From UBA6624 sp964343345 [NCBI: uncultured bacterium] (lineage in GTDB: Bacteria; UBP7; UBA6624), in the NCBI GenBank assembly GCA_964343345.1, contig CAYFJE010000030.1, forward strand, positions 1-11,312: a stretch of 11,312 bases of DNA. The letters run 5' to 3'. Below the pieces are notes generated by a model. That model was not told the origin of the DNA, did no database searches, and worked only from the letters and a program-made list of their open reading frames with translations. Positions 1 to 7,239 of the stretch are shown piece by piece. Both the position numbers and the translations under genes were made by a program. Position 1 is the stretch's first letter. The number at the start of each line of letters is the position of its first letter.

Positions 1-2
1 TT

Positions 3-3000
3 GACATGAATGACAATATCGATATTGAGTATTTGACATTTGAAATTTGGGAAAATAGGGCTCCTATTGTTGTTGCCCATGAGGAAAACACTGACTGGGT
101 TGTTCCTGTTGGAGGGGTCACTAGCTGGCATTCAAGGGGTCAAGGTGAAGATCCTCTTTATCTTTCCTGGGACCCTGATGGTGATTCTTTGCAGTACTCT
201 TGGGAGTGTGATGGAACTGCAGCAGGAAATGCTTCTGCTCAGAATTGTGAATTTGAAACAGTAGGAAGACCTGCTGTATCTCTTGTTGTTAGTGATGGTG
301 ATTTGTCCGGACAGGATAACCATAATATTGCAAGGGCAACAAATACAACACCAATGCCTATTCTTTATGTTGATCCTCAAACTGACTTCTTGCCTATTGT
401 GGATAATTTGTTGACATCAAACAATATTGTTTTAGTCGGAAACTCAACAATAGATTTAGAAAATCAATTAAGCAATCCTCCTTGGTCTACAACTTTTGAA
501 TGGGATTGTGGAGATGCAAATGCTCCAAACATAAGTCCTCCATTCTCTCCCGGTCCATTTACTTATGACCTTTGTTCTTATGCGGCTTCCAACACTCCAT
601 TGATACCATACAGTGTTAGCCCAATTGAACTTGTAGTCAATGACCCTCATGTTTCTCCTGGATGTTCGGACTATTTCTGCCTTCCTGGTTCGACCTCTTT
701 GAACCAAATTCCTGTTAGAAATATGTTAAACAGAGCTCCAAGAGCTGCTATTTCAGGTCCTGAGAATTGGGATTCGAATGCTAATCCAACAAATCCTTGG
801 ATTGAAGATCATTTGAACTGGGTTGGGACATTTGACGTTTCTATTAGTTCTGCTCCAAACTTTAGTGGTACTTTTTCTGTTGACTTGTCAGCACATAATT
901 CAATCGATCCTGATGATCAAGCACTTAATTATTCTTGGGATTGTGGAAATGGAAGCCCTATTGCAAACTCTTTGACGCATACATGTGTTTATCAAGATTC
1001 TGCTGGTGGAGGCAATGTTAGAGATGGTTTGACAGATTTGGATAATGACAATAATGGAGACATGTGGACTGTGACACTTACAGTTACTGACTCAATGGGT
1101 GTTTCTGATGTAGATAGTGTAAATGTAAGAGTTGTTGAACAACTTTCTCCACAAAGTGCAATTTTCCAAAGTAATGCAAATGGCCAAAACAATTATTGGG
1201 TGGCTGATGCAGATCCAAATCTTGTAGACCTCAAGAGACCAGATTTAGAATTGTTGGATATTTTTGCTGATGGAACATACATGTTCCCATTAAGTAATAA
1301 TTCAGGATCATGTCCTGAAGACATTCTTCCAAACTGTAATCCTGCAGATGTTCTTTTTGATTCCATGGTTCACCTTGATGCTTCAAGAAGTTTAGATCCT
1401 TATGGAAGAAATATTTTTGTACAGGTTGATTGTGACTGGGTTGATACAAATGATTTTGGAACATTCTCACCAGACATGAGTGGTTCCACATTTGACCTTT
1501 TAACACCTGCTTGGTTTGAGCATGTTTGTAGAAATGAAGTTTCTGGAGCTCTATGGGGAAGTGATTCTCCGGATTCAGGAGACCCTTCTACTTATACTCT
1601 TTCAAGAAATGTTACTGTGAGAGTTTGTGAAACTTCTTCAACCACTGTTTGTGATGCTTCCTCAAGACAAGACATCTCCTCTTTTGATATGAATGTATGG
1701 AGAAACAGAGTTCCTTTGGCTCATGTGACAATACTTGATGATGTCTTCTCAGGAGACAATTCAAGAGATGTTGATTATTCAGCACGTTCTTCTTGGGATC
1801 CAGATGGAGATCCAATATTGTTTTCAGATGGTGCTGGAACAATAGACAAGGACGGACTATCTAACTACACTGGAATTGGGGAAGACATATGTCCAGATGG
1901 AGGAACCTTCTGTGATGACAAGGATCAGGTTCCACAATGGATATGTGACGATTCAGGAGGCGCTTGGCCTTACCAAGAGGGTTTTGGTGGTTCCAACAAG
2001 GTTATTTGGGACGAAAATGCGGGACACAGGATTGGTGTTGCAAACTCAGATTCTGATTTGGGTGATCAAGGCATAGACGGTTCTGATTCATTTAGATGTC
2101 TTGTTTCTGGACAAGGTGTAACATTCAGACCAAGTCTTTATCTTTCTGATGGAGACCCTTCTGATGAAGGTTATAGTTTGGAATCTTGTATCGAGTACTC
2201 TGACTCAGGTAATCCTTTTGCTTCAACACTTGAGAATCATGTTTGTAATAATGGCAGCCCTGACCATCTGGGAGGAGTTGGAAATGGTTTAACTGTTAAC
2301 AATCCTCCTGCAGCTTGGATAGTTCAGCAAACAAAGGGTGATTTATTTGGAATAACACCATTCCAAGTTAGCCTTTCTGCTGACCATTACGACCCAGACG
2401 GGGACCCTCTTTCAAATAATTTCAATAGCTCTACTGGATTTGAATGGGATTACCATTATTCAAGATCTTGGTACTGGGGCGGAAATGATGATGATGTCTT
2501 GAATGTTAATGATTTCAATTACCATTCTGATGATGTTACTGATTTTGATATAGACAGTGCAGGTGTTTGGAATTTTGCTGTTAGAGCAACAACAGAAGGA
2601 ACACACACAGCTCTAGTTCAAAGTGACGGTTCCGGAGCTCAGTGTTTCGATGAAGACCTGCAAGCTGCTTATCCATGTGATACAGGTGTTCTAGATATCC
2701 CTCAAAGTTTCTGGGATAATGGAAACTTGATATTCTCCAGTAATGACTGCAAATGGGGTGTTCAAGATGCCTTGACTCTCGCTATAGAGGGAGATGGAGG
2801 GATGTTCCTCCTTAAAGATGAGGATGCTGCAATGTTCAATATCGGACAAAGTGTTGAGGTCTTTGGTGCAAGCTTCTTTGGAGAAACCACATTCCTTTCA
2901 GGTTCAATTTGTGATATTGTCGATATTCCAGGTGGATGGAATGGATTGGATGGAGACCTTTCAAGAGTTTATGTAAATTGGAACGGTGCTTTATTCCAGC

Positions 3001-4088
3001 CATTGCCTGTTGGAGAAACCTTCATCAGAAATACAGACAATGCATTAACTGGAACTGAGGAAATTAAGACATTTACAGTTACAACTGATGGTTATATTGG
3101 AAATCTTCAGATTGGAACAAGACATGCTCAATCTGGATTGATTTTGTCTAATGGTGCTTCTGCTGGTGCTAATGGCGATACTCAGAATGATTTCCACTCC
3201 AATGCATTTGGACAATGGAATAAATGGGGTGTTATAGATTCTGAAGACCAGAGGCCAGATTCTACTGTTATGGAAAGTTCTGATTTTGATGGTAACAATC
3301 AATCTTTCGGACAGTATTCACTTTTCTTCGATTCAAGTCCTCCAAACAACCCTGAGCATACTGTTATGTTTAACAGGTTTGTTCACACTTCAGATGATCC
3401 TGCCGTAAAGGGTTCTTTTGGAGGTTGGTTCAATATGAATTACGAGGATCAATTTGTTGGAACCCCACAACCTGGTAGCAATATTTCAACTCTTGACTCC
3501 TTTGGTTTTGGTATAGCTATTGATTCTGCGGTTTGTAGCCCTAATGCTCTTGAAGGTGTTTGTAGAAATGTTTCAACTCTTGATACAGGTCTTTATCCGA
3601 GTTTGGCAGATGTTTCAAAATCATCTTTGCCATCTTCAGTAAGTTCTCCAGATATGTTTGTTGCATTTAGTTCAACAAACAGAACACTTACAAAGAAAAC
3701 AACAAATAGGGGAAGAAGTTGGGAAGGTACATCTCAAGTAAACAACAGTGGAACAAGTGCGTCTCCACTTTATTTGAGGGTAAGTGCGGATATTTCTGAC
3801 AGTATACTCTCTGTTGCTTGGGCGGATACTTCTGTCAATTCAACTGAAAGAGTTACTTTAGGATGTACAAACAACATGAATCCAACATGGCAGCTTACAG
3901 ATTATTCAATTGGGGATCCTATTCAGGCTCCTATTGTTCAACATAGTCCATCTATTGAGATTTTTGGAGATGTGATTTTCTCACTTTGGTCTGATAACAG
4001 AAGGGGAGGTCAAAGTAGCGAAGAGATATTCTTCAGGATATTTGATGGAACTGACAGTTTGAATAATCCAACTTCCTGTTACCAGTAG
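3..4088 (+). CDS. Giant PKD-repeat, cysteine-rich extracellular protein with Asp-box-like C-terminus (5'-truncated)
   Basis: The reading frame is open to the left edge and shows no signal peptide or ribosome binding site. The Met at position 6 is therefore probably internal and the true start lies outside; numbering below counts that Met as 1 (1360 residues). Residues about 16-862 hold divergent PKD-like beta-sandwich repeats. Several open with an Asn-Arg-x-Pro type linker (17-20, 242-245, 567-570, with NNPP at 765-768), and they carry DPDGD-type turns (56-60, 597-601, 796-800) and YSWxC strands. The 28 cysteines are an even number and mostly spaced in pairs, which suits disulfides in an exported protein. 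DLDNDNNGD at 344-352 looks like an acidic calcium-binding loop. Residues about 863-1194 are not recognised. About 1195-1360 resemble sialidase/BNR blades. No C-terminal anchor or sorting tail is visible. A surface or secreted adhesive or binding role is inferred; the ligand is unknown. The first copy visible may be one of many. Confidence 0.85.
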   Translation, partial: DMNDNIDIEYLTFEIWENRAPIVVAHEENTDWVVPVGGVTSWHSRGQGEDPLYLSWDPDGDSLQYSWECDGTAAGNASAQNCEFETVGRPAVSLVVSDGDLSGQDNHNIARATNTTPMPILYVDPQTDFLPIVDNLLTSNNIVLVGNSTIDLENQLSNPPWSTTFEWDCGDANAPNISPPFSPGPFTYDLCSYAASNTPLIPYSVSPIELVVNDPHVSPGCSDYFCLPGSTSLNQIPVRNMLNRAPRAAISGPENWDSNANPTNPWIEDHLNWVGTFDVSISSAPNFSGTFSVDLSAHNSIDPDDQALNYSWDCGNGSPIANSLTHTCVYQDSAGGGNVRDGLTDLDNDNNGDMWTVTLTVTDSMGVSDVDSVNVRVVEQLSPQSAIFQSNANGQNNYWVADADPNLVDLKRPDLELLDIFADGTYMFPLSNNSGSCPEDILPNCNPADVLFDSMVHLDASRSLDPYGRNIFVQVDCDWVDTNDFGTFSPDMSGSTFDLLTPAWFEHVCRNEVSGALWGSDSPDSGDPSTYTLSRNVTVRVCETSSTTVCDASSRQDISSFDMNVWRNRVPLAHVTILDDVFSGDNSRDVDYSARSSWDPDGDPILFSDGAGTIDKDGLSNYTGIGEDICPDGGTFCDDKDQVPQWICDDSGGAWPYQEGFGGSNKVIWDENAGHRIGVANSDSDLGDQGIDGSDSFRCLVSGQGVTFRPSLYLSDGDPSDEGYSLESCIEYSDSGNPFASTLENHVCNNGSPDHLGGVGNGLTVNNPPAAWIVQQTKGDLFGITPFQVSLSADHYDPDGDPLSNNFNSSTGFEWDYHYSRSWYWGGNDDDVLNVNDFNYHSDDVTDFDIDSAGVWNFAVRATTEGTHTALVQSDGSGAQCFDEDLQAAYPCDTGVLDIPQSFWDNGNLIFSSNDCKWGVQDALTLAIEGDGGMFLLKDEDAAMFNIGQSVEVFGASFFGETTFLSGSICDIVDIPGGWNGLDGDLSRVYVNWNGALFQPLPVGETFIRNTDNALTGTEEIKTFTVTTDGYIGNLQIGTRHAQSGLILSNGASAGANGDTQNDFHSNAFGQWNKWGVIDSEDQRPDSTVMESSDFDGNNQSFGQYSLFFDSSPPNNPEHTVMFNRFVHTSDDPAVKGSFGGWFNMNYEDQFVGTPQPGSNISTLDSFGFGIAIDSAVCSPNALEGVCRNVSTLDTGLYPSLADVSKSSLPSSVSSPDMFVAFSSTNRTLTKKTTNRGRSWEGTSQVNNSGTSASPLYLRVSADISDSILSVAWADTSVNSTERVTLGCTNNMNPTWQLTDYSIGDPIQAPIVQHSPSIEIFGDVIFSLWSDNRRGGQSSEEIFFRIFDGTDSLNNPTSCYQ
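51..2591 (+). repeat. PKD-like repeat array, protein level
   Basis: About six diverged units of roughly 95-160 residues can be traced by shared landmarks. Each has a linker with Asn/Arg-Pro, then a hydrophobic strand ending in an S-x-DP-x-G-D-type turn, then a Y/F-x-W-D/E-C strand, and in most units a second cysteine 13-32 residues on (pairs 68/81, 168/190, 313/327, 476/508). The last unit (764-862) has FEWDY instead of FEWDC, so it lacks the first cysteine of the pair. I see no long identical DNA repeats, so the copies are old or under divergent selection. Unit boundaries are approximate; a structure prediction would define them. Confidence 0.6.
3588..4085 (+). other. Asp-box / sialidase-like blades at the C-terminus of the giant protein
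   Basis: Residues 1232-1239 (TTNRGRSW) fit the Asp-box pattern S/T-x-D-x-G-x-x-W with Asn in the Asp place. They sit after a strand with the sequence MFVAFSS. Two further strands, ILSVAWADTS (1267-1276) and FSLWSDNRRGG (1325-1335) followed by EEIFFRIFDG, look like the recurring blade strands of exo-sialidase and BNR propellers. Fewer blades are visible than the six of a complete sialidase propeller, and I cannot identify a catalytic Arg triad. This may be a partial or degenerate propeller used for binding rather than hydrolysis. Confidence 0.5.
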
Positions 4089-4102
4089 TTTTTAAATGGG
4101 TG

Positions 4103-4129
4103 ACAAGGGATACTTTTTGTATCCCTTGT
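4103..4129. terminator. Perfect 11-bp hairpin between convergent genes
   Basis: ACAAGGGATAC (4103-4113) is followed by a five-T loop and its exact reverse complement GTATCCCTTGT (4119-4129). It begins 15 bp after the stop of the giant gene and ends 5 bp before the gpsA stop on the other strand, filling the 46-bp convergent gap. Neither strand has a strong U-tract right after the stem (TTGCCTT on the + strand, CACCCATTTAAAAA on the - strand). It may therefore work as a bidirectional but non-classical terminator, or as an mRNA 3'-end stabiliser. Confidence 0.7.
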
Positions 4130-4134
4130 TTGCC

Positions 4135-5115
4135 TTAGTCTATTTCTTTCTTTTTTGAAGGTCTTTTCAGAAGTGTTTTAACAACATTTTTTACTGTTTT
4201 CTTTTTATAGATAACATCATTTATTGCATTAGCTAATGGCAAATCGATATTTTTTTCTTTAGAAAGATTCATAAGCCCGTTCAAGGTTCTTATACCTTCA
4301 CTTTCTCCTGTAAGGTTTTCTAAAGAATCTTCGAGAGATATGCCTTTTGCAATCTGGTTTCCAAGTTGCCAATTTTTACTGTCACTTCCTGTTGCTGTAA
4401 GTATTAAATCACCTAATCCAGCCAATCCCCAAAGTGTGCTTTTGTCTGTTTCGAAATAATCAAAAACTCTTGAAGTTTCAACTAGTGCTCTTGAAATCAT
4501 TGCCGCTCTTGCATTTTTCCCAAGTTTCGCTCCATCAACCATTCCAGAACCTATGGCATATACATTTTTAAGAACTCCTCCAAGGCTAACACCCATAATA
4601 TCGTCAGAATAATAAGTCCTTAAAGAACTTTTCTTTAGAATCTTTTCAATTTTTTTTGGTCTTTTTTTTCCAGCGATTACTGTGGCTGCTGGAAGACCGT
4701 GTATTATTTCACTAGCAAAGTTTGGCCCCGAAAGAACATAAATGTTGTTTTTGAGATTTTCATTCAACCAATTTCCTATCGGATCAAATCCTTCAGGGCT
4801 CAATCCTTTTGATAAAACAAGGATGTCAGTTTTTGAATAATGATTTAAAAAACTTTCAGTCATCCATTCTTCTGTAAATTTTGTTGGGATAGACCAAACT
4901 AAAAAATCAGGAATTTCTGAAATTCGGTTTTTGTTTATTGCAGTGATGTTTTCATTTAGTTTTTTTTCTGGGAATAAAGGATGAATTTTCTCTTTGTTGA
5001 ACTTTTTTTCATCTTCATGATTTGTCGTTAGTATTTTTACTTGAGCATTTTGGTTTGCGAGAAGGTTCGAAAATGAGATTCCCCAAGAACCGAAGCCAGC
5101 TACATGAATTTTCAT
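4135..5115 (-). CDS. gpsA: Glycerol-3-phosphate dehydrogenase [NAD(P)+]
   Basis: Cytosolic enzyme that interconverts dihydroxyacetone phosphate and sn-glycerol 3-phosphate, the backbone of membrane phospholipids. The 326-residue protein has the usual length and domain order. It has an N-terminal Rossmann motif GFGSWG (7-12), the SKG lysine (103), SGPNFASE (129-136; usually SGPSFAxE), the helix with LKNV whose Lys183 is the expected catalytic lysine, then DGAKLGKNARAA (194-205) and GLAGLGDLILT (230-240). The substrate-phosphate motif, normally S-R-N, reads S-K-N (246-248), a conservative but unusual change. The start is the ATG that overlaps the plsY stop in an ATGA, so translation is probably coupled to plsY. 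The tail (304-326) is lysine-rich and not part of the conserved core. Family assignment is secure. Confidence 0.97.
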   Translation of the reverse strand: MKIHVAGFGSWGISFSNLLANQNAQVKILTTNHEDEKKFNKEKIHPLFPEKKLNENITAINKNRISEIPDFLVWSIPTKFTEEWMTESFLNHYSKTDILVLSKGLSPEGFDPIGNWLNENLKNNIYVLSGPNFASEIIHGLPAATVIAGKKRPKKIEKILKKSSLRTYYSDDIMGVSLGGVLKNVYAIGSGMVDGAKLGKNARAAMISRALVETSRVFDYFETDKSTLWGLAGLGDLILTATGSDSKNWQLGNQIAKGISLEDSLENLTGESEGIRTLNGLMNLSKEKNIDLPLANAINDVIYKKKTVKNVVKTLLKRPSKKKEID

Positions 5116-5789
5116 TTGATTCTACTTTCAGTACCTTTTTTCAATCTCTTCAAATTTTCTTTATGTAAAAACACAACCAAAATGATTATAGGTAATGTTT
5201 GGGCTGATATGTATGAGATGCTTTTATCACCATTAACAAAATAAGCCCCACTTTGATGAATAATTTTTAGGTTGTCTTCTAGATAGAGATACGAAGTTAT
5301 TGGAAGAAGGCATGTTGATATTATTGATCCAAGCGAAACAAATTTTGTTTTTTTTATTGTTAAAAGATAGGCGGAAAGACAGATTAACATGTATTCAAAA
5401 TTAAAAAATATAAATGATCCAAATGTTGTTGCGACCCCTTTCCCGCCTTTGAATTTCATAAAAGGGGAAAAAGCATGTCCCAGAACTGCACAAAGAGGCA
5501 GAAGAGCTATTCCAAGATTCATTTCATTTGGAAGAAGGCTTCTTGACAAAAGAAGGCTGTAGGAAATTGAAACACCAACATATCCTTTGAGCATATCTAA
5601 AAATAATGTTATGTATCCGTATTTTGAACCGAAAGTTCTACCTACATTTGTTGACCCAATATTATTTGATCCGTATCTTCTGACATCTTTTCCGAAGATG
5701 CTTTTTACTAAAATGTATCCGGAAGGAATCGCTCCAAAAAAGAAAGACAGAAGGAAAAGATCAAAAATATCTAAATAAAAATTTTCCAT
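5112..5789 (-). CDS. plsY: Acyl-phosphate:glycerol-3-phosphate acyltransferase PlsY
   Basis: Integral inner-membrane enzyme that transfers an acyl group from acyl-phosphate (made by PlsX) to position 1 of glycerol 3-phosphate, giving lysophosphatidic acid. The three family motifs are present: the first loop GAIPSGYILVK (19-29) leading into GKDVRRYGSNNIGSTNVGR (33-51), the GH and KFKGGKGVATTFG segment (104-124), and the C-terminal HKENLKRLKKGTESR (209-223). Hydrophobic helices lie near 9-29, 60-82, 93-107, 125-144, 148-168 and 195-208, as expected for a polytopic protein. At 225 residues it is slightly longer than many PlsY proteins. The extra length includes the polar stretch 170-192 between the last two helices. 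It is the first gene of a two-gene operon with gpsA, whose product supplies its acceptor substrate. No strong ribosome binding site precedes the ATG. Confidence 0.96.
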   Translation of the reverse strand: MENFYLDIFDLFLLSFFFGAIPSGYILVKSIFGKDVRRYGSNNIGSTNVGRTFGSKYGYITLFLDMLKGYVGVSISYSLLLSRSLLPNEMNLGIALLPLCAVLGHAFSPFMKFKGGKGVATTFGSFIFFNFEYMLICLSAYLLTIKKTKFVSLGSIISTCLLPITSYLYLEDNLKIIHQSGAYFVNGDKSISYISAQTLPIIILVVFLHKENLKRLKKGTESRIK

Positions 5790-5831
5790 TATCTTTAATA
5801 TTAATTTAAATCTTCTAGAATTTGTTAGTAG
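5790..5831. promoter_or_regulatory. Divergent intergenic region, likely back-to-back promoters
   Basis: This 42-bp, strongly A+T-rich gap separates plsY (leftward) from the M24 peptidase gene (rightward). It holds the perfect palindrome TTAATATTAA (5795-5804), which contains a -10-like TAATAT readable on either strand. No good -35 box pairs with it, and neither start codon has a clear Shine-Dalgarno. Promoters must lie here or inside the flanking 5' coding ends; the exact elements are a guess. Confidence 0.35.
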
Positions 5832-6899
5832 ATGTTTAAAAAAGTTAAGAAAATAATTAAAGATTCAAAAAATCTAGACTGTATTATTTTTTCTGACCCT
5901 GTTCACCTTTCATGGTTTGCAGGCTTTTCTGGATCAACAGGTGTTTTGGTAGTTACTGAAGAAGGAGCTGTGCTTGGTGTTGATTTTAGGTATCATGAAA
6001 TAGCTCAAGATTTAGAAAAAGAAAATCTTGATATTTATTGTTGCTCAGAGAGAAATTTGTTAAAAAGCACTTTCAGGCATGTTTTTGGGAATCTTGAAAG
6101 AAGGATAGGCTACATCTCTTCAAGAAGTACAGAAAAACAGAAATTATTGTTAGAAAAAAATACAAAAGGAGATCTTATTTCAGTTGACGATTCTATAGAT
6201 TTTGCAAGATCTGTAAAAACAGATAAAGAACTAGAAGGGATTAAAGAAAGTGCAAGGCTAAATGCTTCTTTGTTTAAATATGTAAGAAAATTGATTAAAC
6301 CAGGAATAACAGAGAGAGATTTAGCTTCAGATATTGTTAAATATGCCATAAAAAATGGCGCTGAAAAAATGGCTTTTAATCCTATAGTTGCTTCAGGTTC
6401 TTTTTCATCTAGGCCACATGCTTCTTTTACAAATAAAATTCTTGAAGCTGGAGAACCCTTAACATTAGATATTGGAGTGTCTCTGGATGGTTGGATGAGT
6501 GATATGACGAGAACATGGCTTGTTCCAGGAAAAAAGCCGGAAAAGGAGTTTTTGGAAATATTCCAAATCACTAATAAAGCTAAAATGAAAGCTGAAGAAA
6601 AATTAAGAGAATCTGTTAGCGGGCATGAAGTAGATGAAGAAGCAAGAAAAGTCATTAGGGATGCTGGTTATGGGGATTTTTTTGGACATGGTTTAGGTCA
6701 TGGTGTTGGTAGAGAGGTTCATGAATCTCCAGGTTTATTTCAAGGATCAAAAACACAAATGATTAAGAATATGGTTGTAACTATAGAGCCCGGAATTTAC
6801 CTTAAAGACAAATATGGAGTCAGGATAGAGGATTCTTATATTGTTGGTAATAAAAAATCAATAAACCTAGGAATAGATGTCTTTTCTGATTTTTTCTAA
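5832..6899 (+). CDS. M24-family Xaa-Pro aminopeptidase/dipeptidase (PepP/PepQ/YpdF-like)
   Basis: Two-domain metallopeptidase expected to hydrolyse bonds next to proline in short peptides in the cytosol. The N-terminal creatinase-type domain (about 1-125) carries FAGFSGSTG (29-37) and VDFRYHEIAQ (50-59). The C-terminal pita-bread domain (about 130-355) has all five expected metal ligands: Asp213 in TLDIG, Asp224 in SDMTRTW, His290 in GHGLGHGVG, Glu319 in TIEPG and Glu333 in RIEDS. The supporting histidines His196 (RPHASF) and His297 (REVHESP) are also present. The 355-residue length matches the short bacterial PepQ/YpdF class rather than the longer PepP of E. coli. Aminopeptidase versus dipeptidase specificity cannot be read from the sequence. 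It is the first gene of the rightward operon. The start has no clear ribosome binding site. Confidence 0.93.
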   Translation: MFKKVKKIIKDSKNLDCIIFSDPVHLSWFAGFSGSTGVLVVTEEGAVLGVDFRYHEIAQDLEKENLDIYCCSERNLLKSTFRHVFGNLERRIGYISSRSTEKQKLLLEKNTKGDLISVDDSIDFARSVKTDKELEGIKESARLNASLFKYVRKLIKPGITERDLASDIVKYAIKNGAEKMAFNPIVASGSFSSRPHASFTNKILEAGEPLTLDIGVSLDGWMSDMTRTWLVPGKKPEKEFLEIFQITNKAKMKAEEKLRESVSGHEVDEEARKVIRDAGYGDFFGHGLGHGVGREVHESPGLFQGSKTQMIKNMVVTIEPGIYLKDKYGVRIEDSYIVGNKKSINLGIDVFSDFF

Positions 6900-6915
6900 A
6901 ATATAATCTCTTCTT

Positions 6916-7239
6916 ATGCTGGGGGGAATTCGAAGAAAGTTTATTATTGAATATAGAAGGCTTTCAGAGCTTCAAGATTTTCAATTTTCGGGTGTGATAT
7001 ATGAGGATGAGGGAAGACTCTTTTTTAAACATAGGGATATTTTTTCAAACATGTCAAAAAAAGAGTTGGAAAAAACATCTTTAAAATCTTTAGACGATGT
7101 TGTGAAAAAAAGATTTGGACCTCTTGTAAACAGGACAACTGCAATTACAAGTGTTGGATCTTTAGACGAAATTTTTAATCAGTATCTAGCTGTGGCTTTG
7201 ATGAGAGAGAAGAAGAGTAGAATTTCAAAGCGTAAGTGA
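6916..7239 (+). CDS. Conserved-context hypothetical protein, 107 residues
   Basis: I do not recognise this protein. It lies 16 bp after the peptidase gene, and its TGA stop overlaps the GTG start of the tryptophanase gene by 4 nt (GTGA), so the two are probably co-translated. The protein has no signal peptide, membrane helix or cysteine. It starts basic (IRRKFIIEYRR, 5-15), has a short beta-like stretch (FSGVIYEDEGRLFFKH, 24-39), a Lys/Glu/Ser-rich middle, and ends very basic (MREKKSRISKRK). That composition would suit a small soluble nucleic-acid-binding or regulatory protein, but this is only inference. The start has no Shine-Dalgarno, and the next in-frame ATG (residue 44) would delete the beta-like part. 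Confidence 0.7.
   Translation: MLGGIRRKFIIEYRRLSELQDFQFSGVIYEDEGRLFFKHRDIFSNMSKKELEKTSLKSLDDVVKKRFGPLVNRTTAITSVGSLDEIFNQYLAVALMREKKSRISKRK

Noticed and set aside
6-8. ATG at position 6 as the real start of the giant protein
   Set aside because: The frame is open to the edge (a Asp codon at 3-5), there is no signal peptide or ribosome binding site, and repeat sequence begins almost at once. The gene continues to the left.
3-4088. Archaeal (Marine Group II type) origin suggested by the PKD protein
   Set aside because: TsaE is bacterial, and PlsY, GpsA and the thiL-tsaE-tsaB order are bacterial in type.
6110-6655. A 181-residue open frame on the - strand
   Set aside because: It lies wholly inside the M24 peptidase gene opposite its metal-site motifs and is a shadow frame.
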